The notes beneath the pieces are model-generated. The model worked only from the letters and a program-made list of their open reading frames with translations, was not told where the DNA came from and ran no database searches. A stretch of 64,000 nt of DNA from Clostridiaceae bacterium Marseille-Q4143. GTDB lineage: Bacteria; Bacillota; Clostridia; Lachnospirales; Lachnospiraceae. Below are positions 1-8,451 of the stretch, piece by piece. The stretch covers positions 3,172,416 through 3,236,415 of the forward strand of contig CP073693.1 in assembly GCA_018228645.1 (NCBI GenBank). The letters run 5' to 3'. A program made the translations under genes and the position numbers. Numbering within the stretch: the stretch's first letter is position 1; each line of letters begins with the position of its first letter.

Positions 1-44
1 TTCTTTCCGGCTTCAGCGATATCCTGTGGAATTAATACCTTCAT
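1..44 (-). CDS. Probable 2-hydroxyacid dehydrogenase, N-terminus only
   Basis: Only the first 14 codons lie in the window (MKVLIPQDIAEAGK). A good ribosome binding site (GGAGGAAT) sits just upstream of the ATG at 42-44. The short N-terminus resembles D-2-hydroxyacid (phosphoglycerate-type) dehydrogenases, which often begin with MKVLI followed by a residue series around an amide-rich turn. It starts 25 bp after the aldolase-like gene and is probably the last or a later gene of the tct operon. The family call rests on very few residues and is weak. Confidence 0.4.
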   Translation of the reverse strand, partial: MKVLIPQDIAEAGK

Positions 45-69
45 CTTACAATTCCTCCATCAAAATTTA

Positions 70-969
70 TTATTTCAGAATCTCCATCTCAATGAGAACT
101 TTCTTTAACTGCGCTTTCTCTTCAGTGGTCATGATACCGGTCGGCATAGCACACGGTCCAGCCTCAATACCCAGAAGTTCCAGAGCCTCTTTGATAACAG
201 TCGGGAAGGAACCAAGACCAAAAGCAATTCTAAGGGGAAGTAATTTATACTGAGCTTCCAATGCGCCCTCTAAATCTCCTTCCTGATACTTATTGTAAAT
301 AGAAGAAACAAGTTTTGGAGCAACATTGGCAGTTGCAGCAACCGCACCAGTTGCACCATAAGACAGTGCACCATAAATCAGACTGTCTCTTCCCATCATC
401 ATATGGAAATCTTTTCCTGCTCTCGTCGTCTTATTGATAATATCCGCCGTATTAGTCAGATCACCAGTAGAATCCTTCATACCTACAATATTGGAAATAT
501 CTGCAAGTTTCGCCACTGTGTTTGGTTTGATTGTAATATGAGTCTTCGGTGCATTATCATACAGAATGATATTCATGTCTGTGCTGTTCGCAATTGATGC
601 AAAATGATTGTACACCTCGTCCTGTGTCAGGCTGATGAAATATGGCGTCAGAACACTGATTGCATCGATTCCGCCAACTTTTTCAGCAATATGTACCAGA
701 TCAATTGACTGTCTGGTTCCAATCGCATTGGCTCCTGCATATACTGGGACTCTGCCAGCCACCTGATCTACCGTTGCTTCCAGAACCTCCTGATATTCCT
801 TCGGAGTTACCGCATAGAATTCTGCGGTCGTTCCCATTGCAAAGATTCCGTGCACGCCACCATCAATCATATAATCAATTAATTTTCTAAGTGCCGGAAT
901 ATTAACGCTTCCCTCCTTTGTCATCGGGGTAATCATTGCCGGCAAAACTCCTCTAGGTACAAATCCCAT
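70..969 (-). CDS. DHDPS/N-acetylneuraminate lyase family aldolase
   Basis: A 299-residue class I aldolase of the DapA/NanA family, the usual length for a full TIM barrel. Lys165 in VGMKDSTGD is the expected Schiff-base lysine and Tyr137 in LYDNAP the catalytic tyrosine. The phosphate/carboxylate-binding loop reads GTTAEF instead of the DapA form GTTGE, so a true dihydrodipicolinate synthase is unlikely. Members of this family with such loops cleave or dehydrate 2-keto acids and sugar acids. Its place behind a TctABC transporter and before a dehydrogenase suggests it acts on the imported acid or a derivative. The ATG follows GGAGG at 8-9 nt. The substrate is unknown. Confidence 0.85.
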   Translation of the reverse strand: MGFVPRGVLPAMITPMTKEGSVNIPALRKLIDYMIDGGVHGIFAMGTTAEFYAVTPKEYQEVLEATVDQVAGRVPVYAGANAIGTRQSIDLVHIAEKVGGIDAISVLTPYFISLTQDEVYNHFASIANSTDMNIILYDNAPKTHITIKPNTVAKLADISNIVGMKDSTGDLTNTADIINKTTRAGKDFHMMMGRDSLIYGALSYGATGAVAATANVAPKLVSSIYNKYQEGDLEGALEAQYKLLPLRIAFGLGSFPTVIKEALELLGIEAGPCAMPTGIMTTEEKAQLKKVLIEMEILK

Positions 970-1028
970 TTTTCATTTCCTCCTAAATCATATATTATTA
1001 TTTTTGAATCACACAAAGGTGATTATCA

Positions 1029-2507
1029 TCATTTTTTGGCATTTTTAATACTTTTATAAATACTAAGGGCAATTGATACAAACGCAATCATCAGGAACAC
1101 CAGTGAAATTGGTCTTGTAAAGAACGGAGTGATACTTCCGTTGCTTAATGACAGCGCTCTTCTCAAATAAGTTTCCGTATATTCCGCAAGAATAAATCCT
1201 AAGATCAAAGGCGGAATGGAGAACTTTAATCTCTGCAATACAAATGCGAAAATACCGCATCCAACCATTGCATATACATCAAACAGCCGATTGTTATCAG
1301 CGAAAGCACCTACAACACAAAGGCATACGATAATTGGTAACAGGATATTTTTCGGAATAGACAACAATCTAACAAAAACACGGATGCCCAAAAATTCCAT
1401 TACAAGCATTGCGATATTTGCTACAATCAATGCAGCGAAGATAGCGTATACCATATTGCCATTATTCTGGAAAAGTAACGGTCCTGGCTGAATACCATGA
1501 ATCATCAGCCCTCCCAGTAACATGGCTGTTACCGTATCTCCCGGTATACCAAGGGTCAGAAGCGGAATCAACGCTCCACCGATGGATGCGTTATTGGAAG
1601 TCTCCGATGCCACAATACCTCCCATACATCCTTTTCCATACTCTTCTTTGTTTTTAGCCTGTGATTTTGCAACCGCATATGCAATCATATTTGATGTGCC
1701 GCCGCCAATACCCGGCAAAATTCCAATGCCCACACCAATTGCAGCTGAACGAACCATATTTACGGCTTCTGCTCCGAATTCTTTCATACTGAAGCCGAAA
1801 CCTTTCATCTTAAAACTTTTAACATCGTTCTGACTTACTTTCACTTTGTTGCCAGCCTCAGAGATAACCTCCGAGATTGCATAGAAACCTATCATGACAG
1901 ACAAAAGTGCCAGCCCATTATTCAGCATATTGCTGCCAAAAGTAAATCTTTTTACACTGTCAATCGGTGCGACTCCGATCATTGCCAATGTAAATCCAAT
2001 CAATCCTGACAGGATGCCTTTGATCAGGTTACCGTCTGATAAAGCCGCTACCATCGTCAAGGAAAAAATTGTCACTGAAAAATACTCATAAGGTCCAAAC
2101 TGAAGCGCAATCTTTGCAACCTGCGGAGCAAGCAGCATCAATATCAGGATACTGATCATACCGCCGATAAAGGAATATACAATACCTATTCCTAATGCCT
2201 TTCCAGCCTGTCCTTTTTCAGCCATCGGACCTCCGTCAAAGGTTGTTGCAACCGATGAAGGGGTTCCTGGAATTTTCAAAAGAATCGCTGAAATTAATCC
2301 TCCGGAAATACCTCCGATATAAAGACCAATCAACAGTGAAATACCTGCTACTGGTTCCAAGCCAAACGAAATTGGCAAACACAATGCTACTGCCATCGTA
2401 GCACTCATTCCCGGAATTGCTCCGAAAATAATACCTAACATGACTCCGCCGCAAATCAGGAGAAAAGTCATTGGCTGAAATACCGCTGCAAAAGCTGATA
2501 ATAACAT
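1029..2507 (-). CDS. tctA: Tripartite tricarboxylate transporter, large permease TctA
   Basis: A 492-residue polytopic membrane protein of the TctA family, the large membrane subunit of tripartite tricarboxylate transporters, which are secondary carriers driven by ion gradients and fed by a binding protein. The N-terminal segment with GAIPGMSATMAVAL and the internal GILPGIGGGTSNMIAYAVAK are the paired glycine/proline-rich family signatures. About ten hydrophobic segments are visible. It starts 12 bp after tctB with a strong AGGAGG, so the two are translated from one message. The family transports citrate, tartrate and other carboxylates; nothing in the sequence fixes the substrate here. Confidence 0.93.
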   Translation of the reverse strand: MLLSAFAAVFQPMTFLLICGGVMLGIIFGAIPGMSATMAVALCLPISFGLEPVAGISLLIGLYIGGISGGLISAILLKIPGTPSSVATTFDGGPMAEKGQAGKALGIGIVYSFIGGMISILILMLLAPQVAKIALQFGPYEYFSVTIFSLTMVAALSDGNLIKGILSGLIGFTLAMIGVAPIDSVKRFTFGSNMLNNGLALLSVMIGFYAISEVISEAGNKVKVSQNDVKSFKMKGFGFSMKEFGAEAVNMVRSAAIGVGIGILPGIGGGTSNMIAYAVAKSQAKNKEEYGKGCMGGIVASETSNNASIGGALIPLLTLGIPGDTVTAMLLGGLMIHGIQPGPLLFQNNGNMVYAIFAALIVANIAMLVMEFLGIRVFVRLLSIPKNILLPIIVCLCVVGAFADNNRLFDVYAMVGCGIFAFVLQRLKFSIPPLILGFILAEYTETYLRRALSLSNGSITPFFTRPISLVFLMIAFVSIALSIYKSIKNAKK

Positions 2508-2519
2508 ATTTTTTCCTCC

Positions 2520-3014
2520 TTATCCCAAAATTCCATCTGGCAGAGCCATCGAAAACCAATTTACAAATATGTAGTTAATCAATACGGAAACTATAATAGA
2601 CAACACCGCAAAGAAAATTCTCTGTTTTGCTGTCGGTTTATCTGTCATGACATTAATCTGTAAAAAAAGATATAAAATACTGCTAATCAAAAATCCAATC
2701 GGCTTCAACAGTACCGCATAAGATACCATTAAGATAAAGCTCAGGAAAATCTTTTTATTATCCGGCTTTAATATCTCCTGTTCATCTACTTCCACTGCTG
2801 CTTTTCCTGCTCTCCTACCTTCCAACAATGCAGATACCCCATAAATGATGGATAGCACAACCATCATCCATCCTATGACTACTGGTAAAAATGCAGACCC
2901 CACGTCACCATTCTTCGCTTTTACCTCTATTCCTGTGGAGAGAATCAAAATTGCGATTCCAAAAATCAAAGTAAATGAAGCGGCGATCATATCAAGTCGG
3001 GTTTCTTTCTTCAT
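2520..3014 (-). CDS. tctB: Tripartite tricarboxylate transporter, small permease TctB
   Basis: A 164-residue protein with four hydrophobic segments, at roughly residues 10-30, 43-63, 88-122 (two close segments) and 132-152, the topology expected for TctB, the small and poorly conserved membrane subunit. It is identified mainly by topology and by its position between tctC and tctA. The stop codon overlaps the start of the tctA ribosome binding site. The ATG has a GGAAGG element about 9 nt upstream. Confidence 0.88.
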   Translation of the reverse strand: MKKETRLDMIAASFTLIFGIAILILSTGIEVKAKNGDVGSAFLPVVIGWMMVVLSIIYGVSALLEGRRAGKAAVEVDEQEILKPDNKKIFLSFILMVSYAVLLKPIGFLISSILYLFLQINVMTDKPTAKQRIFFAVLSIIVSVLINYIFVNWFSMALPDGILG

Positions 3015-3082
3015 TTGCTTTTACCTTCCTTTCCAAGAATCCAGATGGACATTTATTTTATGTCCATCTGGTATCCTATATC

Positions 3083-4114
3083 TTACTGATTAAGCATATC
3101 TCTTAATGCTTCTACAGATGCCTGCTGCTCTTTTTCAAGGGCAATTGCCTCCTCACCCTTTGCAAAGAATGGGCTCTGAGAATAACTTTCAAACTGTGCC
3201 TGCTGAATTTCTTTCATATTGAATACCTGTTCGCATGCATCTGCAAATTTATCTACGATTGCCTGATCCGTCCCATCCGGGAATGCAAAGAAGTAATAAA
3301 TAGGGAAGGAAGCATCATAACCAAGCTCTTTTGCGGTTGGGATGTCTGGGTAATTTTCGTTTCTCTCTTCTTCTAGAAGACAAAGTGCTCTAAAATCACC
3401 AGAATCCAGATACTGCTGCGTACTTCCCAGAGGATTCGGAATCGCATCACACTGTCCGCCCATCAGAGCTGCGATACGATCAGAAGCATTACCCATATCA
3501 ACGAGATTGAAATTTGCACCGGCTGCATTCATCATTGCGCCCATTACATGAGTCGTCGCACCAACATTTGAAGCAAAGGTTACATTTCCATTTTTAGAAG
3601 CTTCAACCAGATCTTCTAAGGTCTCATATTCAGATTTCGCAGAAACGCACACAACATTACCAGCATTCTTACCAGCCACACACGCAAGTTCAAAACCATC
3701 CATTCCAAACTCTGTAGCACCAGTTACATTATTTACATACAGTGCATCATGGTAAAACAAAACTGTATTTCCATCCGGTTCAGAATCAAATACCTGCTGT
3801 GCACCAGTTGCGCCTCCATTACCAGTTACATTCGTCACAATACAATTAACTCCGAGAATCTCTGTTAATTTTTCAGCGTAGATACGTGCATTAAAATCAG
3901 TGTCTCCGCCTGCGCTGAATGGGCAGATAATATTAATTGTCTTTTCTGGCCAAGCAATATCTGCAGTTTCTTCTGTTGCTGCATCTCCGTCAGCTTTCTC
4001 TGTTGTCTCAGCCGGAGCCGGAGCTTCTGGTTCTGCTTCCTGCTTTGTCCCACAGCCTGCTAAGGAAAATACCATAGCCCCTACAAGTAATGTCGAAATA
4101 ACTCTTTTCTTCAT
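3083..4114 (-). CDS. tctC: Tripartite tricarboxylate transporter, solute-binding lipoprotein TctC
   Basis: A 343-residue extracytoplasmic binding protein of the TctC (Bug) family. Residues 1-21 form a lipoprotein signal ending in the lipobox LAGC with Cys21, so the mature protein is anchored to the outer face of the membrane. A Glu/Ala/Pro-rich linker follows (about 26-50). The mature domain begins with WPEKTINIICPFSAGGDTD, the family's ligand-loop signature, and later has TGNGGATGA. It delivers a carboxylate ligand to TctAB. As first gene of the operon it follows a SigA-type promoter at 4289-4316 and a leader of about 170 nt. Confidence 0.94.
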   Translation of the reverse strand: MKKRVISTLLVGAMVFSLAGCGTKQEAEPEAPAPAETTEKADGDAATEETADIAWPEKTINIICPFSAGGDTDFNARIYAEKLTEILGVNCIVTNVTGNGGATGAQQVFDSEPDGNTVLFYHDALYVNNVTGATEFGMDGFELACVAGKNAGNVVCVSAKSEYETLEDLVEASKNGNVTFASNVGATTHVMGAMMNAAGANFNLVDMGNASDRIAALMGGQCDAIPNPLGSTQQYLDSGDFRALCLLEEERNENYPDIPTAKELGYDASFPIYYFFAFPDGTDQAIVDKFADACEQVFNMKEIQQAQFESYSQSPFFAKGEEAIALEKEQQASVEALRDMLNQ

Positions 4115-4166
4115 TTTCTTCCTCCTTTTGAACGTTTTTACTTATTAGAATCTGGTGTCTGGTGTC

Positions 4167-4176
4167 TGATATATCA
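4167..4176. promoter_or_regulatory. Perfect 10-bp palindrome in tctC leader, possible operator
   Basis: TGATATATCA is self-complementary and lies about 53 bp upstream of the tctC start, inside the predicted leader. A near copy, TGATATATCG, is at 4489-4498 downstream of gntR. A binding role is inferred only from repetition and position. Confidence 0.3.
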
Positions 4177-4288
4177 CACGAATTTTAAAAAATAAAACCC
4201 CCAATTTATCACTCTATACGTTTGTATATTTGCATTTTATCCGTGTGTCTTCTTTTTCTCCATATTCCATAACGTTCTTGATGTATTT

Positions 4289-4316
4289 ATCATAATATCT
4301 TTTGCAATTTTGTCAA
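4289..4316 (-). promoter_or_regulatory. SigA-type promoter of the tct operon
   Basis: On the minus strand, TTGACA (4311-4316) and TATGAT (4289-4294) are separated by 16 bp. Transcription would start near 4282 and read into tctC, tctB, tctA and the aldolase gene. Confidence 0.65.
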
Positions 4317-4340
4317 TATGCTTTTTTATTTTTTTATTTT

Positions 4341-4355
4341 TTTGTATATATTGTA
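4341..4355 (+). promoter_or_regulatory. Putative GntR operator upstream of the tct promoter
   Basis: The 15-mer TTTGTATATATTGTA lies 24 bp upstream of the tct -35 box. The identical 15-mer occurs in inverse orientation just upstream of the gntR -35 box (5288-5302). Its TGTATA/TATACA core resembles operators of FadR-subfamily GntR proteins. Confidence 0.5.
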
Positions 4356-4406
4356 TATTATATTTTCGGAAGCGTAAAATATTCGTGTTTAATCTGTTTT
4401 TTATAA

Positions 4407-4449
4407 GGAGAAGGAAGACATGTCAGTTTCAGGAGGGACTTCCTTCTCC
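4407..4449. repeat. 11-bp inverted repeat with 21-nt loop
   Basis: GGAGAAGGAAG (4407-4417) and CTTCCTTCTCC (4439-4449) are perfectly complementary. There is no uridine run after the stem on either strand, so it is not a typical terminator for gntR; it may still form an RNA 3' structure. Confidence 0.45.
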
Positions 4450-4529
4450 GCAATCAAAATACTGTAAATAATCATAATTATTGATATCTGATATATCGGT
4501 TGCCTTTGAAAAAAATAAAGAGACTATAA

Positions 4530-5210
4530 CTACAGCTCTTCATCTTCCATCGCCAATACAAAAATCCCAACTCTTCTTACATGTGCATTAATCAGTTGTT
4601 CCGCTTTCTCAGAATTCTGCTCTTTAACAGCCTTCAAAATCGCCAGATGCTCCTTTTGTGCTCTTATACGTTCATCAATTGTACTAGTCACTGCTGCACT
4701 GCGAATACTTTGATCAATGCTCCTCATATTATCAATCAACCCGACCAAATAGGTATTCTTAGAAGCGCTTCTCAATGTCGAATGAAATAGATTATTATTC
4801 TCTGTTAATCTAACAGCAATCTCCGAAGTCAACTGCGCTTTATCAACAAGCTCACCAGCACAGTTTAATGCTTCTTCCATAATCATAATCTCGTTATAGG
4901 TAGCGTTTCTAGCTGCAAAAAATGCAGCGACCCCTTCCAATGCGCCTCGCATAAATACGGTCTGTAGGATATTTTTTCTCGATAACTTTGAGATATAGGA
5001 ACCCTTTCTTGGAATACTATACAAAAGCCCCTCTGATTCCAGCACCCGAAACGCTTCCTTCACAGGCGTCGTACTGACCATAAGCATCTGGCTGATCTCT
5101 CTTTCGCTGATTTGTTGATCTGCTTTTAATTCTCCATTTACAATCATTTTTCTAATAATATCAGCCACTTGTTCTCTAATCGGAATGGCTTCCACAATCC
5201 TTGAATTCAT
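4530..5210 (-). CDS. GntR-family (FadR/FCD) transcriptional regulator
   Basis: A 226-residue regulator with an N-terminal winged helix-turn-helix (about 1-70; the segment ISEREISQMLMVSTTPVKEA is the recognition region) and a C-terminal all-helical FCD ligand domain (about 75-220, ending with the metal-ligand type pattern EHLAILKAVKEQN and a late His in INAHVRR). FCD regulators usually sense organic acids. I chose the ATG at 5208-5210 because GGGAGGAAAG precedes it directly; an upstream in-frame start 30 nt earlier has no ribosome binding site. It is transcribed toward the tct operon and probably controls both it and itself. Confidence 0.9.
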   Translation of the reverse strand: MNSRIVEAIPIREQVADIIRKMIVNGELKADQQISEREISQMLMVSTTPVKEAFRVLESEGLLYSIPRKGSYISKLSRKNILQTVFMRGALEGVAAFFAARNATYNEIMIMEEALNCAGELVDKAQLTSEIAVRLTENNNLFHSTLRSASKNTYLVGLIDNMRSIDQSIRSAAVTSTIDERIRAQKEHLAILKAVKEQNSEKAEQLINAHVRRVGIFVLAMEDEEL

Positions 5211-5252
5211 TCTTTCCTCCCTATAACCTTTTTTCACCAATTTGTCTAACGT

Positions 5253-5281
5253 ATTTTAACTTTTTTTAGCATATTTGTCAA
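5253..5281 (-). promoter_or_regulatory. SigA-type promoter of the gntR gene
   Basis: On the minus strand TTGACA (5276-5281) and TAAAAT (5253-5258) are 17 bp apart, about 45 bp upstream of the gntR start codon. Confidence 0.65.
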
Positions 5282-5287
5282 TATTTT

Positions 5288-5302
5288 TACAATATATACA
5301 AA
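5288..5302 (-). promoter_or_regulatory. Putative GntR operator at its own promoter
   Basis: The minus strand carries TTTGTATATATTGTA, identical to the element upstream of the tct promoter, placed 6 bp upstream of the gntR -35 box. Sharing of a 15-mer by these two promoters supports autoregulation. Confidence 0.5.
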
Positions 5303-5340
5303 TATTTTTTCTTTTTGCGGATTAATATGGCTATTTACAC

Positions 5341-5384
5341 AAAAAGCTCCTATAAGATGAAGCAATGCCATCATCTTACAGGAG
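5341..5384 (-). terminator. Intrinsic terminator after the decarboxylase operon
   Basis: A 14-bp stem (5347-5360 with 5371-5384) with one G-U pair in minus-strand RNA is followed by a T-rich run reading GCTTTTTGTG. It lies 40 bp after the oadA stop codon. Confidence 0.75.
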
Positions 5385-5423
5385 TCTTTTCTTTTACTTC
5401 AAATCAAAATAGTCGCAAATAAC

Positions 5424-6836
5424 TTAAACAGGATATGCCCCATTCTTTTCATCAGCAACAGTCGCATCCATTTTTGTCTCCTGCGCTTCTCTGTATTTAA
5501 AGAAGTCAGTAGCAACCTGCGGGAACAATGCATAGGTCAAGACATCCTCATCCTGTTCCTTGTACTGTGCCATCTCAGACTCAAGCTGCGGGAGCTCGTT
5601 ATCTACAAGATCAGCCGGACGACAGGTAATAATTTCTCCATCTCCTACTACTTTTTTCTGTACCTCCGGATTGAATGGTTTTACAGTCTTTCCATACTTT
5701 CCTGAGAGAAGGTCTTTCGCTTCTTTGCTCACCATCTTATAACGCTCACCTGCAACTACGTTCATAACTGCAGTGTTACCTACAATCTGGGAGGAAGGAG
5801 TAACCAGCGGGCATTCTCCAAAGTCCTTACGCACCTTTGGCATTTCCTCGAGAACTTCGTAATACTTATCCTCTGCATTCATCTCTCTAAGCTGAGAAGT
5901 CAGATTGGAGAGCATTCCGCCCGGCACCTGATAGAGAAGAGTCTTGATATTAACGCCCATATTTAACGGGTTCAGGAGTCCGCTCTTCAGAGCGTCGTCA
6001 CGAATCGGTCTGAAGTAATCAGCGATCTCTGCCAGAAGTTTCTGGTCGAATCCGGTATCATACGGAGTTCCCTTGAAGGTCTCTACCATAACCTCTGTTG
6101 CCGGCTGGGAGGTTCCCAGTGCGAACGGAGACATTGCGCAGTCGATCACGTCAACGCCAGCCTCGACTGCTTTCAGGTAAGTCATGGAAGCAACGCCGGA
6201 GGTATAATGATTATGGAGCTGAATCGGGATCTTAACGGTCTCTTTCAGTGCAGTAACCAGCTCGGTTGCCTTGTACGGAAGCAGAAGACCTGCCATATCT
6301 TTGATACAGATGGAATCTGCACCCATCTCCTCGATCTCTTTTGCAATACCGGTCCAGTAGTCCAACGTATAAGCGTCACCAAGGGTGTAGCACAGAGCGA
6401 TCTGCGCATGTCCGCCCTCTTTGTTAGCTGCCTTTACTGCTGTCTGCAGGTTACGAAGATCATTCAGACAGTCAAAGATACGGATGATATCAATACCATT
6501 AGCGATAGATTTCTGTACAAAATACTCTACTACATCATCACCGTACGGACGATATCCAAGGATATTCTGTCCACGGAACAGCATCTGAAGTTTGGTTTTC
6601 TTAGCTCTTGCACGGATTTTACGAAGTCTGTCCCACGGATCCTCTTTCAGGAAACGTAAGGAAGCATCGAAGGTAGCTCCACCCCAGCACTCCAGTGAGT
6701 GATATCCAACCTCATCCAGCTTCTCGACAATCGGAAGCATCTGCTCTGTCGACATACGGGTAGCGATCAGAGACTGATGAGCGTCACGCAGAATTGTTTC
6801 TGTTATTTTAATCGGCTTTTTAGCGATTTCAGTCAT
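5424..6836 (-). CDS. oadA: Oxaloacetate decarboxylase alpha / pyruvate carboxyltransferase subunit (5S-type)
   Basis: A 470-residue carboxyltransferase of the PYC/OadA/transcarboxylase-5S family. It has an HMGL-like TIM barrel (about 8-275) with ETILRDAHQSLIATRM, the metal and substrate motif RIFDCLNDLRNL, the catalytic lysine region CIKDMAGLLLP and the metal-binding HNHYTSG, followed by the conserved C-terminal PYC/OADA domain (about 290-460). There is no C-terminal biotin domain; the carrier is the separate protein at 8056-8427. It transfers a carboxyl group between oxaloacetate/pyruvate and biotin. It is the last gene of a five-gene operon, 41 bp after oadB, with a strong GGAGG. Confidence 0.92.
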   Translation of the reverse strand: MTEIAKKPIKITETILRDAHQSLIATRMSTEQMLPIVEKLDEVGYHSLECWGGATFDASLRFLKEDPWDRLRKIRARAKKTKLQMLFRGQNILGYRPYGDDVVEYFVQKSIANGIDIIRIFDCLNDLRNLQTAVKAANKEGGHAQIALCYTLGDAYTLDYWTGIAKEIEEMGADSICIKDMAGLLLPYKATELVTALKETVKIPIQLHNHYTSGVASMTYLKAVEAGVDVIDCAMSPFALGTSQPATEVMVETFKGTPYDTGFDQKLLAEIADYFRPIRDDALKSGLLNPLNMGVNIKTLLYQVPGGMLSNLTSQLREMNAEDKYYEVLEEMPKVRKDFGECPLVTPSSQIVGNTAVMNVVAGERYKMVSKEAKDLLSGKYGKTVKPFNPEVQKKVVGDGEIITCRPADLVDNELPQLESEMAQYKEQDEDVLTYALFPQVATDFFKYREAQETKMDATVADEKNGAYPV

Positions 6837-6877
6837 TTTATAATTCCTCCTACAAATTTTCCAGTCCAGTCAGCAGC

Positions 6878-8029
6878 TTAGAATACTCCGAAAATAGCCA
6901 TGAAAGTACCTGCAGCAACTGCAGTACCGATAACACCTGCTACGTTCGGTCCCATTGCATGCATCAGAAGGAAGTTGGTCGGATCTGCCTCAGCACCAAC
7001 CTTCTGGGATACACGTGCTGCCATCGGCACTGCGGATACGCCTGCAGAACCGATCAGCGGGTTTACCTTTCCTCCGGTCAGCTTGCACATCAGTTTACCG
7101 AAGAGAACACCTGCTGCGGTACCGAATGCGAATGCAATCAGACCAAGAGCAACGATCTTCAGTGTATCCACATTCAGGAATGCCTCTGCACTGGTGGTAG
7201 CTCCTACGGAAGTACCCAGAAGGATAACTACGATATACATCAGGGCATTGGATGCAGTATCCGTCAGCTGACGAACAACACCGCTCTCACGGAACAGGTT
7301 ACCCAGCATCAGCATACCAACCAGCGGAGCAGTGGTAGGCAGAATCAGGGAAATGATAATCGTAACGATAACCGGGAACAGGATTTTCTCCAGCTTGGAA
7401 ACCGGACGAAGCTGCTCCATCTTAATCTTACGCTCTTTCTCAGTAGTCAGTGCTTTCATGATCGGCGGCTGGATAACCGGTACCAGAGACATATAGGAAT
7501 ATGCCGCTACGGCAATCGGTCCCATGATTGCGGTCTGCTGCAGCTTACCTGCCAGGAAAATGGAGGTCGGGCCGTCAGCACCACCGATGATGGAGATTGC
7601 TGCTGCTGCTTTATCAGAGAAGCCAAGAAGCATAGCTCCCAGATAAGCTGCGAAAATACCAAACTGTGCTGCTGCACCCAGAAGGAAACTCTTCGGGTTA
7701 GCGATCAGCGGACCGAAGTCGGTCATGGCACCTACGCCCATGAAAATCAGGGACGGAAGGATTGCCCACTCATCCAGCTTGTAGAAATAATAGAGAAGAC
7801 CACCAACTCCGTTAGCGGATTCCTCAAAGGAAAGCATAATATCAGGATAAATATTAACCAGCAACATTCCAAAAGAGATCGGAACCAGAAGAAGAGGCTC
7901 ATACTCTTTTGCAATAGCCAGGTAAAGGAAAACACATGCAACAACGATCATGACATAATTTCCCCATGTCAGGTTAAAAAATGCCGTCTGATGCAGGAGA
8001 TTTCCCAAAGTCTCAGCAATGTAGCTCAT
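6878..8029 (-). CDS. oadB: Na+-translocating decarboxylase beta subunit
   Basis: A 383-residue integral membrane protein of the OadB/GcdB/MmdB family with about ten hydrophobic segments. It contains the family signatures [19 protein letters not shown], the pore-region [16 protein letters not shown] carrying the conserved aspartate needed for Na+ coupling, and the C-terminal [12 protein letters not shown]. It decarboxylates carboxybiotin and pumps Na+ outward. It shares the operon with the biotin carrier (8056) and the carboxyltransferases. The gene itself does not show which acid drives the pump. Confidence 0.95.
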   Translation of the reverse strand: MSYIAETLGNLLHQTAFFNLTWGNYVMIVVACVFLYLAIAKEYEPLLLVPISFGMLLVNIYPDIMLSFEESANGVGGLLYYFYKLDEWAILPSLIFMGVGAMTDFGPLIANPKSFLLGAAAQFGIFAAYLGAMLLGFSDKAAAAISIIGGADGPTSIFLAGKLQQTAIMGPIAVAAYSYMSLVPVIQPPIMKALTTEKERKIKMEQLRPVSKLEKILFPVIVTIIISLILPTTAPLVGMLMLGNLFRESGVVRQLTDTASNALMYIVVILLGTSVGATTSAEAFLNVDTLKIVALGLIAFAFGTAAGVLFGKLMCKLTGGKVNPLIGSAGVSAVPMAARVSQKVGAEADPTNFLLMHAMGPNVAGVIGTAVAAGTFMAIFGVF

Positions 8030-8055
8030 GTTGTAACCTCCAATGATTTATTGTC

Positions 8056-8427
8056 TTAGTTCATAGTAGCCAATACGTCACCGGATTCTACAGCATCTCC
8101 AACTGCAACATTAATGCTTGCAACCGTTCCATCTTCCGGAGCTACTACCGGGATCTCCATCTTCATAGCTTCCAGGATAACGATCGGATCACCAGCTTTT
8201 ACAGTTGCACCTGTATTAGCCTCAATCTTGAATACTTTACCCGGAACAGAAGCAGTAACTTCTACAGAACCAGCTGCGCCTGCTGCTGCCTTCGGAGCTG
8301 CTGCCGCCGGAGCTGCTTTCGGTGCTGCCTTCGGAGCTGCTGCACGTACAGGAGCGCTTCCTGCGCCGCCCTCTTCTACGCTTACTTCATATACAGTGCC
8401 ATTTACGGTAATGGTATAGTTTTTCAT
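8056..8427 (-). CDS. Biotin carboxyl carrier protein of the decarboxylase complex
   Basis: A 123-residue carrier. Residues 1-18 form a short beta segment typical of MmdC/GcdC/1.3S carriers, 22-55 an Ala/Pro/Lys-rich flexible linker, and 56-123 a biotinyl domain. The biotinylation motif EAMKMEIP contains Lys89. The low-complexity GC-rich linker gives a strong local base bias around 8270-8350. The protein shuttles carboxyl groups from the carboxyltransferase(s) to the membrane subunit OadB. A TAGGAGGAAT ribosome binding site precedes the ATG. Confidence 0.93.
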   Translation of the reverse strand: MKNYTITVNGTVYEVSVEEGGAGSAPVRAAAPKAAPKAAPAAAAPKAAAGAAGSVEVTASVPGKVFKIEANTGATVKAGDPIVILEAMKMEIPVVAPEDGTVASINVAVGDAVESGDVLATMN

Positions 8428-8451
8428 CTTATTTATTCCTCCTAGAATTGT

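Larger units (their letters stand above)
4115..4529. other. 415-bp regulatory region between gntR and tctC
   Basis: This stretch has no gene. It holds, from the gntR side toward tctC, a TGATATATCG element (4489-4498), an 11-bp inverted repeat with a 21-nt loop (4407-4449), an AT-rich block with a putative GntR operator (4341-4355), the tct promoter (4289-4316), and a perfect palindrome TGATATATCA (4167-4176) in the untranslated leader. A sequence faintly like a catabolite-responsive element lies near 4366-4380 but does not fit well enough to call. Confidence 0.6.

Noticed and set aside
4366..4380. Possible catabolite-responsive element upstream of the tct operon
   Set aside because: Only part of the cre consensus is matched and the 3' half lacks the expected bases.
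6959..8059. A 366-codon plus-strand open frame opposite oadB
   Set aside because: Composition (Gln, Asn, His rich) is that of an antisense shadow; oadB is unmistakable on the other strand.
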